Shown here one piece after another: positions 11,767 to 23,400 of a stretch of 64,000 bases of DNA. This DNA is from Liolophura sinensis. Taxonomy: Eukaryota; Mollusca; Polyplacophora; Chitonida; Chitonidae. The notes beneath the pieces were generated by a model, which saw only the letters and a program-made list of their open reading frames with translations, was not told the DNA's origin and searched no databases. The DNA lies in NCBI RefSeq assembly GCF_032854445.1, contig NC_088300.1, positions 67,244,984 to 67,308,983 on the forward strand, written 5' to 3'. Numbering within the stretch: position 1 is the stretch's first letter; each line of letters starts with the position of its first letter. Made by a program: the position numbers and the translations under genes.

Positions 11767-12390
11767 ACACGCTTTTGTGACTGACTGAATCAGTAATTGC
11801 GAGCTCCACGAAAGAACTGCACCATGCTGTTTGTGCCTACCAGCAGACGGCTAGGCTTGTTTTGATCAGTGTGTACATTTAAATCTTAAATGAGGGTTGT
11901 CAGAATGGCCATTGAATAATATATATATATATATATTATAAATATGTGCTCTACAAACGTTGTTTTACAACTAGGTCGATGATGTAGTCCTGTGCATACG
12001 CATATATCAATTAACACATTCTGACAGCTTGTATCTTCAAAAAATGTTGAATGTTGTATGTTAAAGTGTATGTCGTTTTTTTCACCAGTAAACCTGGCTG
12101 CCATCGACTAATATTCTTTCAGTAGACCGCTGTTGTGTTTCACGTGGCTGTAGGAATATAGCCTTACCATCGCCATGTTGTATAGTTTTCGGTTCATTTC
12201 GCATGAGATTCTGGGACCTTGAAAATCATTTGATCTTTTTTCATGATGCAGCCTCAGAATCAATGGGTAAATACACTAAAGTCGTTATTATCTGATAAGA
12301 CAATAAGCATCTCAAATTTGAACCCTCGGTCATGTGCAAGTGTGATTTGGTTGTATGGCTCATAGTTTTGTTTTTTTTGCTGTAGAAAAG

Positions 12391-14293
12391 ATGAAAATGA
12401 TAAAGCGAGCAGAGAAGAGACCAGCCCCAGTAATAACCCTGCATCAGTTCTGGAGCAGGAAAGATGATTCCACCAAGGCAGAAGGGATGCTTCCAGGCAA
12501 CGTCTGCGTTAGTGCTCCTGGTGCTCCACAGAAGAGTACGTGTGACCGGAACAAGGTGTCAACAGCTCCGCAACAGCCACTGCGGGACAACACCAACGGT
12601 CTTAAACCAGGTGTCAAAATGCCAGAAGAGTTCCCCAAGGCGGGAGTCTCTTGTGTTCAACCACAACTGGACAAATGTATACCATCACGAGTAGATAAAT
12701 GCGTACCCTCGCGTATGGAAAATGATATTTCCTCGGTACCAGAAAAGACAATGGACAAATGTGAAACGCAGGTACTCCCACAAACTCAGGACAAATGTGT
12801 ACCCGTGGTACCACCACAGGCCACAGATAGATATGCACCCACTGTAGCACCACAGGCCACGGACAAATGTGTAGCACCTCATACCATGAAGAAGTGTGTA
12901 TCGGTGGTACCACTGAAGCATGGGGGAGAATGTGTACCCGTTTCATCACAGGCAATGGGAAAATGTGTACCTGTTTCATCACAGGCTATGGGAAGATGTG
13001 TATTGGAAGGAGATTTACCCCTGATTTGTTTTGACCTTGAGACTACAGGCCTAAGTAAGTTGAAAGAGAATACTTCAAATATACATTTCGAAAGTGCATG
13101 CAAAATGAATTGTTTATTTGTTTGATTGGTGTTTTACGCCGTACTCAAGAATATTTCACTTATACGGCGGCGGCCAGCGTTATGGTGGGAGGAAACCGGG
13201 CACAACCCGGGCGATACCCACGACAATCCGCAGGTTGCTGACAGACCTTCCCACGTACGGCCGGAGAGGAAGCCAGCAGGAGTTGGAATTGAATTCGGAG
13301 AGACCGCATTGGTGAGAGGCTTCTCGGTCATTACGCTGCGCTAGGTCCATGCAAAATTCATTACCATAGTTTATACAATTTAGAGATAAAATAACCTGTA
13401 CACGTTTACATGATATCTCTTGATGGTTTTGTGTAGCCAAAATACCAACTAGTTACATACTTATAGCATTTTGTTATTTTGCAGGCATCGACGATGAAAT
13501 TGTTCAGATCTCGGCCTGCGCAGTTATAGACGGCATCCATCAGGAATTCAACCAGTACGTTCTACCCGCCAAGAAAATGGCGTTCGGTGCCTCTAAGGTG
13601 ACTGGAATCCGGCTACGACGAGGCTGCTTGTACCATAATCGAACCAAAGTGCCAACGTGCAGCATTCTCCAAGCTCTCAACAAATTCATCCATTGGCTGA
13701 AGCGCTTCCCCAAATCTCTGTTGGTAGCCCATAACGCCCAGTTTGACAGCAGGATGTTGATCAAAAGCTGCGTTAAATACAAACTCATGGCTTTCGGTCT
13801 GAAAAAGGCAATAGCGGGATTTGTAGACACGATACCGGTGGTTAAGGAAGTGTTTCCGGGACGTGCGTGCTACCAACTGGAAGCCGTAGTTAAGGACGAA
13901 CTTGGGAAGCGTTTCAAGGCTCACGATGCCCGAGAGGACACCAACGCTCTACTGTTGCTCATTGGACACAAGTCCATCCACCGGCACATGCTACTGAAAC
14001 ATAGCTACAGCGTGGAGCAGGCCGAGAAGAGCTATCTGGCCTTGGACGAAAAGAAGAGAAACATGAAATCTTTACAGGAGTTGGTTGACGCTTCAGCTCT
14101 ATCCAGAGGTATGGCGGAGAAGGTGGCCGAATCGGGCTTGACGAAGGCTGATCTGACCTCGGTTGTGAAATCTAAAGGACTGGAAGGACTGAAGGAAGTG
14201 TTCCAAGCTGACTTAAATGGTAAACCTCGAGTCACCAGTCGAACCGCCATTGTAGAGACCTTGTTTGAACATCTCTCTTTATCGGATCGATAG
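12391..14293 (+). CDS. DEDDh 3'-5' exonuclease with a KCVP-repeat N-terminus (two coding exons)
   Basis: Coding exons are 12391-13054 and 13485-14293. The donor is CTAA|GTAAGT and the acceptor TTGCAG|GCATCG; joining restores GLSIDDEIVQIS. The product is 490 residues. Residues 1-205 are low-complexity with about eight imperfect KCVP/PQAxD repeats (12665-13010). The exonuclease core follows: FDLETTG (Asp215, Glu217), NAQFDSRML (Asp309) and AHDAREDTNAL (His368, Asp373), so all five DEDDh residues are present and it is probably active on single-stranded or nicked DNA or RNA ends. The divergent core resembles the TREX/PML-I exonuclease-like group. I prefer the ATG at 12391 because a pyrimidine-rich tract and TGTAG at 12370-12385 look like an acceptor; an in-frame ATG at 12355 is the alternative. 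A SINE fills over half of the 430-bp intron. Confidence 0.85.
12665..13010 (+). repeat. coding repeats of the exonuclease N-terminus
   Basis: Imperfect units of about 13-20 codons centre on DKCVPS or DKCVPVVPPQATD. The final pair, VPVSSQAMGKC, is nearly identical at DNA level (12937-12995), which points to recent slippage within the coding exon. Confidence 0.75.
13097..13357 (-). repeat. SINE family 1 in the exonuclease intron, full-length type
   Basis: Core 13107-13347, minus orientation: tail TTTATTTGTTTGATTGGTG first, then the full core, ending near ATTACGCTGCGCTAGG. A direct repeat CATGCAAAAT flanks it (13097-13106 and 13348-13357). Confidence 0.88.
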
Positions 14294-14384
14294 CCGTTCT
14301 CCAGTCTGTTGATTTTTTTCATATTGCAACGTGCTTTAATTACTCAAAAATTGAATTTTACCTTTACACTTTTACAGTTGCTAT

Positions 14385-14390
14385 AATAAA
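14385..14390 (+). terminator. poly(A) signal AATAAA of the exonuclease gene
   Basis: Canonical hexamer about 92 bp after the stop codon, followed by T-rich sequence (TTCATTTTGTTTC). This predicts a very short 3' untranslated region. Confidence 0.7.
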
Positions 14391-15765
14391 TTCTTCATTT
14401 TGTTTCAAATTTTTGTTCATATGTGTATTTCATGTACCGAAGTGTAACCTTTCGCGCAGTCTAATGATGATTGAAGACCCGTTATCTCTCACCATTATAT
14501 GATATCACAGGGAAAGTCCATTACTAAATTGCCAAAGGTCGGTGCTGTACTGGTGCCCACCGGTTTCTTCCATCATACTGCCTGTCATTGTATGAGTTAG
14601 ATTTGTTCATAGTATGGCAGTAAACAACAAATACAAAAGTTAATTCCACTGACGAACAGTTCGGGCCCGCTTGCACAAAGTCTTTATCTTTAGGTACCCC
14701 TAATCGTTTTGCATATATTGCTGTGGATATATGGAGATCACCTACATCCGTTCGTTTGTATCCGTCTGTTCCATCTTGATAGCTCAACTTCTCATCGTAG
14801 CTCTAGTTTTAACAGATTTTCTCGAGACTTGGCAGATGTTGTGGACAACATTTGGATATCCTTTTACTTCCTTTCCATTAATGGTCTTCCAAGTTTCATT
14901 TTTACACATAAGACATCGTCTATGTAACGCCTTAACTCTCAGTCGCCTCCGAGTGGTTAGCGTGTCTGGACAGTTGTATTTTTACCAACATGTTGACACA
15001 CATGATATTTTCGGTTCAAAGCTATCGCCGTTTGGACACCAATGAAATGAGATGCAATTCCTCTTGAAGTTTTGAAGGAATTGTCATGGAAAAATTGAGA
15101 GACGTATTAGGAATTATGCTGATATACATTAGGAATTATGCTGATATGCAGGAGTTTTATCGTGTGATTCAGTGGTAGGCATACTTGTAAATGCCATGAT
15201 GCCAAAGCGTGATGGACAAAAGAATGTAGGCCTAAAACACGGCAAAGCACTTTCTGGGATCATCTTCTGATGGCTTTTGTTACAAAAGATACATACACAG
15301 CTTCATAATTTCATAAAAGTTACATTGGTAAAATGCCCTATAGTTCTTGAACAGAATCTAAAATTTCTTCAAAAAGAAATAAAAAAACACCCAGAAATGT
15401 TTGCCTGTCTTTGAATGGCTAAAAAGTTACTGGAAGCGGAAATCACAGGTCTGGGACCGCCAGGTTACCTCAATCTTATGCAATAGAAGAGTCAATAATA
15501 TTTCACTTAACCGAAAAATTTGACCTGATGCTTCGAATGGCTTGGACTTGAACGACCTGATTTTGGGCGGCTGACAGAAATGAAATTTGATCTATCTCTT
15601 TAAACAATGCTTTCCCAAGCAGTTGTTCCTTTTTATAATAGTTTACTATTTGTGTAATTTACTACGTCAACCTCTAGAAGGGAAGCCCATAAAAATTTTC
15701 ATGCTTATTACGAACTGATTGCCAATTATATGTACTTACGCATATAGGGCCCACTTCAATATACT
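14391..15765. other. intergenic; fragment of SINE head only
   Basis: GCCTCCGAGTGGTTAGCGTG at about 14944 matches the SINE family 1 head but the body is missing. Otherwise nothing recognised. Confidence 0.45.
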
Positions 15766-16022
15766 GGGGCCTCCGAGTGGATAGCGTGTCTGCGTTGTAC
15801 AATGACTCTTGAGCCTCTCACGAACTAAACCTGTGAGTTGAAGTCCAGTTTATGCTGGGTTCCTCTCCCGTCTTACAAGAGAAGATCTTCCAGAAACCTA
15901 TAGGTGGTCATGGGGTTCGCCCTATCTCTGCCTGCACCTATGATTCCATCCCACCATAATGCTGGCCGCTGTAGTATAAGTGAAATATTCTGAGAACGGC
16001 GTAAAACACCAATTAAATAAAT
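15766..16022 (+). repeat. SINE family 1 with head
   Basis: Starts GGGGCCTCCGAGTGGATAGC and runs through GTGAGTTGAAGTCCAG, CATAATGCTGGCCGCTG and GTGAAATATTCTGAG to GTAAAACACCAATTAAATAA. The TGAACTAAAC insertion in the B-box region is private to this copy. Confidence 0.85.
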
Positions 16023-16072
16023 TTGCTCAAGGTAGAGAAAAACAAAACAACTTATGTGTATGTATGTTCATA

Positions 16073-16078
16073 TTTATT
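16073..16078 (-). terminator. candidate poly(A) signal for BRF1
   Basis: AATAAA on the minus strand, about 1.4 kb downstream of the BRF1 stop. No better minus-strand hexamer with a convincing downstream element was seen closer to the stop, so the 3' untranslated region may run to about 16050. Confidence 0.35.
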
Positions 16079-17468
16079 ACAATTGTACAATACAACAGAA
16101 GAGCCTCCGACAAGGAATATTGGTCAATAAAGCAACAATGCTACCACATCCGTAAAACAAAGATGACGGTATCATTGTACAAATAAATATTTTGTGTAAG
16201 AGCAATTTATGGCGGAGTCCACATGTAAGAGTGTATAATATCATGATAGCTTGGACAAGGTCCTCAGATAAAATGCTGCCTTTCACAAAAGGGTTTACTC
16301 TAAAAAGACACAATCGCGACAATTCACATGTGAAAAAACTAATATTGCTTCGATATACATGCCCCCTGTGGTTCAATAGACAAAACACCTGGAAAGAGGA
16401 ACTTAACCTGTAACCTGTCTTGAAGAAGCTGTGCATGTTTCGAAAACAGCAAACTGCTTTGAAATCGTTCCAAAAAATGTTAGAACGAAAAACAGCCCTA
16501 ATTTTCTCCGAAATGTATGAAAGGTCCAGGAATTTGAACTTGTCAGTTAACTCATTCATTGATTTGAATGGTGTTTCACGCCGTGCTCAACAATTGAACT
16601 TGTCATGGTGAAGCTGTGCATGAAGTGCAAATTCAATAGGAATCGACAGGTTTCAAACAGTTATATAAAACAATTCCGGAAAAGAATTTTTTCACCTTGG
16701 GTGGGTCATCCACTAAAGAACATCAGAAATTACATGTAATTCTAAAAATATAACATGTTCCAATGTATCATATTCTTAAATATGTAGTCACAGAGGTCAA
16801 ATATACTCTGATATACAAAAGAAGTACTTGAATATTTCAACAGCACTATCAAAATCTTCTGACCGTGATTTGTATTGTGAATCACGTAGCAGCAATCTAT
16901 CATTGGTTCAATTTTGTCACCTGATTAGTCTGTCGGCTGTTGTAGAGGCCTACATATGCTTACAATATAAAAATCAGAACTTGTCCTTGTTTTCATTTTT
17001 TTTTTTGCTGCCATCACATAAAATGGCAGCACCGTCAAATACATCTGGATGGCTTCAGCCATCAAATGGTTGAAAATATGCTTGAAGAGCCGCTTCAATC
17101 TAATGTCTTCGGATTGGGCTAATACAGAGTTTTCCAGATCTGATGATATACTATTGTCTCTTCACCAGGTCTGAAAAACTCTGCATCCATCTAATGAAAA
17201 TGCTACAGCCATGTATATACATACAATGTCTTGTCCACTATGTAAATATCAATACTGCAAACTATTTCACACTGGCAAGGTCTTGTCGATCACGTAAAAG
17301 TTGATATTGCAAACGGTTTCACACTGTCCTGATCATCACGTAGATTTAAATGTTGCAAGCTGTTTCACAATGGCAGTGTCTTCTCAGCACACTCAGAGCC
17401 ATCGTCATAGGGGATGTAAGCAGTCTTTTGTTTTCCCATATGGCAAAGGTACCATGGGTGTCTCCTGG

Positions 17469-20400
17469 CTATTCTATGTCGTCTATATCGTAATAATCGC
17501 CATCATCGTCGTTGTAACCTGTGGGGCACAAACAGCAAAAACAAGGATAGAATTGTTCAGTTGTTCATAAATTAATTCCAAATTAATTTTTGTTTTTGGA
17601 AGATTTGCTGCACCATGAAAACATCATTTTTCCCTATTTGTCTACAAAACATTTTGAAAAAATTTATTGTCATACAATCTCTCATTAACAACCTGTAAAA
17701 GGATCATTATAGTAAGTTTTAATGGATTTCCAGGCACTCAGAGTAACATACAGTACAAGAAACCTGAAAATTGAAAATATTTACAATATCCTAAACCCAC
17801 CTTAGAAAATAATTGCTTCCTAGAAATTTCTTGGTTAGAAACAAATGTGAAAAAAAAGCAAGTATTTCTGGACATAGCTGTCTTTTGCCTATCATTTCAG
17901 GCACACATTATTTTTTACTGTATGTACAGTGTATTTATTTAAATATTTTCTTTCCAAGGCCTCTTGCTTTATTAAAGAGGAGCTTTCCTATGTTTTAACC
18001 TTTATTACTCTCCCTATAATGAGAGGCCTGAATTATTGGTGTTTAATGCCTTACAAAATAAGTGTTAACTTATTCTAATGGCGATCAGGAGATGAGCATG
18101 CCCAGAGTACACCAACACTGGTCACCAGGCAGGTGACGCTTCCTGACTCAAAACCAGCAAGAGGTGAATTCAAGCCTGTAACCTCACTGTCTCAACAGTC
18201 ATCGAGCAATACATTAGCAGAGTCAGCCAGTGAACACCCTAAATATTTATAAGAAAATCTTCAAAAACCAGGTAGTTTTAACACATCAAAAGGATTGGCC
18301 ATCACATTTTAGATTCAGAATCAAACTAAATGTATAAGAAGTATGTCTCTTCCTTAATGTTCTGTGGAAACGAAAGGCGTTCATATATCACATCCAGAAA
18401 ATCACATCCAGAGACTGCAGAAAACAAATATCGGACAGACGAACTCCGCTTAACTTGAACAAAGGCAAGCAAGGCGTCATGGCAATGTACCCACAGGGCT
18501 AAATTTGTGATCAACCTTTGTGAGTTTCAGCCCCAACAACTTGCACAAGCTAAATACAGAACAGCCGAACTCACAGACAAACTGTTGGGCACAGGCATAG
18601 AAATCCGAACCCAAGCAAGGCTCCATTCTCAATTTTGAGACACATTCAAAAAGTCTGAGCCAAGATATTGCATGGAAACAGTCAGTGAATGGATGGACAA
18701 AATGACAGGGAAACCAGTTCCAAGCTAGGTTGTATGCATACGCAGTCACAGACCAACTTAAGGACCAATCCAAAAATTTTCAGCAGATATATCCTGCAGA
18801 AACCAGGCAGACAGACACATAAATGGTTGGGCAAAGGCAACCCAATTCCAATTTCACATGTACATCAAGTTAGCCACAATTCAAATTTGGGACCAATCCA
18901 AAATGTTTTAGTCAATATTTTGCGTGGAACAAAATAACAGGTGAATGAAATGACCTAGAAAAACAATTTCAAATCAGGCTGCATGCCGAAATAATCACCA
19001 GCACAAAACTTAAGACATATCCAAGAAGACTGGGCCATGATGTTTTGCGGAAATGAAATAACAGATGGAAGAAATGACAGGGAAAACCAATACCCAGAAA
19101 AGCTGGATGCCAAGGTACAATGTAGTCGCAGATCAAATCTGAAAACAGTCCAAAAAATCTGAGCCAACATGTCATGTGGAAACTAAATACTGAACCCATG
19201 AACTGACTGATCATTTGTTGTGCACAGGCAGTTCCAAGGTTGTATGCCAAGGTAGTCAAGTACCAAATTTGGTGCCAATCTCGGCCAAAATATCATGTTG
19301 AAACAAAATAATGGACAGACAAAATGACCCTAAAAAACAATTTCAAGTCAAATTGTATACCAAAATAGTTACAGACCAAATTTGTGACAAGTCTAATAAG
19401 TTTCAGCAAAGGAGTGGAAGTGAAGTAACAGATGGAGGGACTGATGGGGAAAAGTGATTTCAAGAAAAGCTGTACACTAGCGGGCCGAATTTCAGACGAA
19501 CGCTAAGAGTATGCGATCTCATGTGGAAGCGAATAATGAACACACAGATGAACTGCTGGGCACAGGCAGGGGAAACCAGTTCCAAGCAAGAATTTTAGCC
19601 AAGGTAGTCACAGGCCAAGTATGATAGCAGATTAAGAAGTCTGAGCCACAATGTCAGGTCAGAAGGCTGCTGGTAATACTAGGAAGGTATGATCAGAGTG
19701 CACAGACCTGTGTGTCCGAGAAGCTGTGCTGCGCTGACTGGCTCCTCTTCCTGGTAATAATCCTCCTCACCCTCCTCCTCAATTTCCTCACCCTCCTCCT
19801 CGACTTCCTCACCCTCTTCCTCAGCATGCTCACCTGCAAACACACATACAACCAGTCAAATACACAGCCAGCTAATGCCGCTAGCTCCTGGACTCATATA
19901 AAACAACACATGACTGGTTTACTCTGCAAAAACATTTTTTAATTCTTAAAATATTAAAGACTTAAATGAATTGTTCAGGTTAGAACACAAATGAACCTAG
20001 GACAAATAATAAAATAACTCAGCCACCATATGAGATAACATTTCTCCTATTTGCTAAAATATGCACTACATCTGTGGTAGATTTTCTTCAGGATTTAAGG
20101 TATGTATGACGGAAAGACACTTCTTGATTGGGATGTTTATACGAATGAATAAAACCTAATTCTTTGATTTATTCACTAGCGATATTTGAATATTATTGCT
20201 TACTGTCTCGATCAAATTAAGTCACAATCAAACGAAAAGGATGTTGTACCATTTTACACCATAGTTGATTTGAATGTATGAATGATTAGGGTTGAACACC
20301 ATACTGACAGTAATTCAGCTATATAAGTGCGAAAACATGTTAAAATGAGGAAACAGTTCTGGTTTTCAACATGAGGATGATTTCAAAATTTTAGGTCTTT

Positions 20401-23400
20401 ATTCATATACATACAATTATGTTCATGTCCACTGGACCACACTTGTCTTCACTACCCTCACTACCCTCACCTCCCCCACCCCCCAGCAGACATAGATGAA
20501 AACAGTCATGTCTTTATGTTACAAAGTTTTTAGTTCTCATTTGATAAATATTTCTTGTTGTTTATGCCAACATTGTACAAGACTTACCATATTGGACGGG
20601 ACCAGATTCCACAACCACTTCTGCCGGGTCAGCCACACTTTCCACTTTGGCTTTTTTGGAGACAGGTTCCTGAAAAATTGGTGCTACATGTCAAGGCTTG
20701 ACATACACTTTGGTGCTTCGTTTATTTATTTATTTAATTCTTGTTGATTAAACGTCATACATGATATTTTTTCACTTATATTTCGAATCCAAGTGCCTGG
20801 GATAAACCATGGACCTTTGGCATGTCACTAATGAACTTTTCCACACGTAGAGAAATGCATTCATATTAGTGGAAGACCAGGGACATGTCTTATGAGCCGG
20901 ATGCACTGTACCCCTGACGTAAAGACCACGGTAACATTTAGCTAAGACAGATGTCACCATGGTAAGTGCGCTTGTCGTAGCATTGTGACAGCTTTATAAG
21001 ACGGGCCCATGTGGCCTTCAAGAACGTCAGACTGCCTAATGGCCAGACGAGCATTGCCAAATGTATACTGTAACCAAGGCCCTACGAGCAGTGAGGGCGG
21101 TGAGAGAATAGTGAGAGAATATCATATTAATGAGACCGATTCCACAAAGCCATTTCTGACTTAAGTCAAAATTTGAAATACAATCTCAAAACTTATTTCT
21201 GGGTTTGAGAAATCATAATTTTGTACCCCTCATCAAGGTTATCTTAATACAAATGTATCAAAATTTTTAACTTCCAGTAACAAAAACTCAGTCTCGAACA
21301 AAGTTTTCAAATTTTGACTTAAGTTAAAAATGGCTTTGAGGAACTGGCCTCAGTCAATGGTTGTACACAACTTAGTATCTTAGTCAATATTAAATATACA
21401 CTTGTTTACTTTAGTCCACACTTCACAAAAGCCTTGGACACTTGTTATAAACTGATACAAAAATCCCAGTGCTAACCTACCTCTGACAGAGTGTCTATGC
21501 TAATACTGGGCTTTCGGAATCTAAAAAAAAAATAAGAAAAAAACATACATTAATAAGTACATTTCAAACAGGATTTGATATTTTTGATACTAAGAAATTA
21601 TATCAATTTCCCCTGAAGTTGTGGATAAAATATATTAGTTTCTTTGACTGCTAAACACTCAAAAAATTTTTCACTTATGCAGGTGGGCAAAAACTGAAGT
21701 GCCCTTGTGTGAGTCCACCAAACTTTACAACTATTGGCAAGTTACTGACACACTGTCCTCAATATGACATACAGATATTCACAGCACATTGGTACATCGT
21801 ACCTGGATAAGCCTGTAAACATCACACTGGTGTCGGCTGTCATTGGCTGCCTCTTTAATCTGCTAGGGACAGGAGATTCTGGAGGTTTCATTGATACAGC
21901 TGGCGTGCTGTCTGTTTTGTTGAGATCTTTTAAAACATCGTAGTTGATTTTGTTGGATATTTTCTTCTGCTGTAACATCTGCTCTATGGCTTCTTTGGCG
22001 GTGTTAGCTTGGATAGGCTGCTTCTTCTTGTTCTTCCGTTTCTGAGAATGAGTGAAGGACACCGTCACACCTTGTGCTCGCAAATAATCCTCAAACACAG
22101 ATGTTATGCGTTGACCCAAACCAAATTCACAACACTCAAAATTTATTAAATTAAATGACTGGAGTTTCACTCTGCACTCTTATTTCAGCATAATGGTGGG
22201 AGGAAACCGGAGTTCCCAGTGGGGGGTGGGGGGGGGAATCATTATTATCTGCTGTTGCTAGCTGACCTACCCATAACATTCAAAATGACAATATGACATG
22301 ACAATAATGTTTTTCATTTTAATGATTCGGGGGTATTCTTCTCACTTCAGTGGTTCAGTACCTGACCAACGGGATTGCAGATTCCAATCCTGCTCCGACT
22401 TATTTGGCAGGAGTTGAAGTGACAGAGTACATGTACCTGACAAAGCGGTATACCCTGGGTATTTTGGAGCCTTTGTATAAGTGAAAAATTGTTGAATACT
22501 CTAAATCTTCAACCTTTTCAACCATTAAAGCACTTAGTGAAAGTTATGCATACAACTATTATTAAAATGATTCTAAAAACAATCTGTTCATGTTATTAAA
22601 GGCACAAGCTTCATAAAACTGTACAAATAAGTTCTCTACACTTCACAGTTCTGTCAGAATGTTTTAAAATACTGGTTGCACGTTGAGACGGTTGAAGCTT
22701 TTCGGTGAAATATAATGGTTGGGTCAAATTCTAGCCTGAAGGTAATACAATGGAAACAAGCTTTCCACACTTGTAAATATACCTTCTTTTCAGGTTTGTT
22801 TGCATTTTCCTCTCTCTCCTTGGCTTCCCTCTCCTCTTTCTCTGAAAAGTTTAGATAAATACATGAATATGCAAGATAGACAAAATTAAAAAGGCCGATT
22901 TGTCGGCTTACCAGTCAAGACAATTCAAGGATTTGATTTGTGTAATATTATGTAATTAGCATTTTGTTAGCTGAGTTAACGTCTTCATTCAAAGTCATTT
23001 ATTTTTAAAAATAACCTTATGTCTATATGAAGGTTATATCTAGACATGTCTTATACTTTCACGTAATGCACTTATTTTCTTGGTTCCACAAGGTATCTTA
23101 ACGAGAATAAAGGCTGAACTCATTTCAATCCCAGTCAAATCCACTGCATTGCACTTAATCACCTTTTTGCTCCTGGAGGTAATCGGCATTAGCTATCATC
23201 CACAACTTTGTTTTCACTTCTACTTCTTCTTCCCCAAGAATCCACTAAAATTAAAATAAAGATTTTTTGTTAGGAGCACACAGCTGCTGTGTTTGTTTAT
23301 TTGCTGGCTTAAGGCAAATATGTAACATAGCTTTCAACATTACTCAAAAGTACTTCAAAACAGTGTTGTAAGAGAAATCTCGATTGGTTTATTGCTTTCA

